A stretch of DNA of 64,000 nt from Bifidobacterium saimiriisciurei (GTDB lineage: Bacteria > Actinomycetota > Actinomycetes > Actinomycetales > Bifidobacteriaceae). The notes beneath the pieces are model-generated. The model had not been told where the DNA came from and did not search any database. It saw nothing but the letters and a program-made list of their open reading frames with translations. The stretch covers positions 37,048-101,047 of the forward strand of contig NZ_WHZU01000011.1 of the NCBI RefSeq assembly GCF_010667655.1, written 5' to 3'. Shown in pieces: positions 63,954 to 64,000 of the stretch (the stretch's first letter is position 1; every line of letters begins with the position of its first letter). Position numbers and translations under genes: made by a program.

Positions 63954-64000
63954 CTTGGCGGAATCGTTCCCGGTGGTGTAGACTCGTTGTCATTCATCGA

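Overview
This is a GC-rich actinobacterial chromosome segment, most likely from a Bifidobacterium. The pointers are a DUF3027 protein beside a cold-shock protein, ClpC, an FMN-riboswitch-controlled RibU next to a one-polypeptide ECF energising module, an unusually long LigA, polyphosphate glucokinase, a sortase-dependent pilus operon and many sugar-catabolic genes of bifidobacterial type. Almost every gene has high third-position GC. The exceptions are a toxin-antitoxin-like island (about 20.1-21.1 kb) and the endonuclease island (about 55.6-57.2 kb). I saw no rRNA, tRNA, CRISPR array or recognisable IS element.

Layout. 0-8.4 kb is housekeeping and stress: the end of a membrane protein, a two-component system, a cold-shock protein with DUF3027, a tandem universal stress protein and ClpC. 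8.4-11.7 kb is riboflavin uptake: an FMN riboswitch, RibU and a fused EcfA-EcfA'-EcfT protein whose two linkers look like in-frame copies of a dispersed palindromic repeat. 11.8-16.3 kb has a family 2 glycosyltransferase, a PLP aminotransferase and a MarR/DHA2 efflux pair. 16.6-20.1 kb is a three-gene run of class II FBP aldolase, a histidine phosphatase resembling sedoheptulose bisphosphatase, and a triosephosphate isomerase with an extra domain of about 210 residues. These could form sedoheptulose 7-phosphate without transaldolase. 20.1-21.1 kb is a Panacea/SocA-type antitoxin module whose partner is frameshifted. 21.2-28.0 kb is a pilus operon (large ancillary pilin, major pilin, class C sortase, HTH protein) behind a G10 tract.

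28-46 kb holds an MFS permease, polyphosphate glucokinase, a GT-C-like membrane protein, a 1.17-kresidue TPR-like protein, LigA, an Mrp ATPase, a GH36 alpha-galactosidase and an unusual SF2 helicase with membrane segments.

46.4-64 kb is mainly a pectin/uronate/rhamnose region: tagaturonate reductase and altronate dehydratase, a LacI regulator, a GPH symporter, L-rhamnose mutarotase, an AraC regulator, a TIM-barrel isomerase, and a divergent set of GPH symporter, GH105 unsaturated rhamnogalacturonyl hydrolase, SDR reductase and RpiB-like isomerase (frameshifted here). Together they suggest uptake of rhamnogalacturonan fragments, release of rhamnose and unsaturated galacturonate, and conversion of uronates towards 2-keto-3-deoxygluconate. 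The late steps (KDG kinase, KDPG aldolase) and uronate isomerase are not in the window. The window ends with a 41-residue small protein behind a perfect Shine-Dalgarno sequence and an SGNH esterase.
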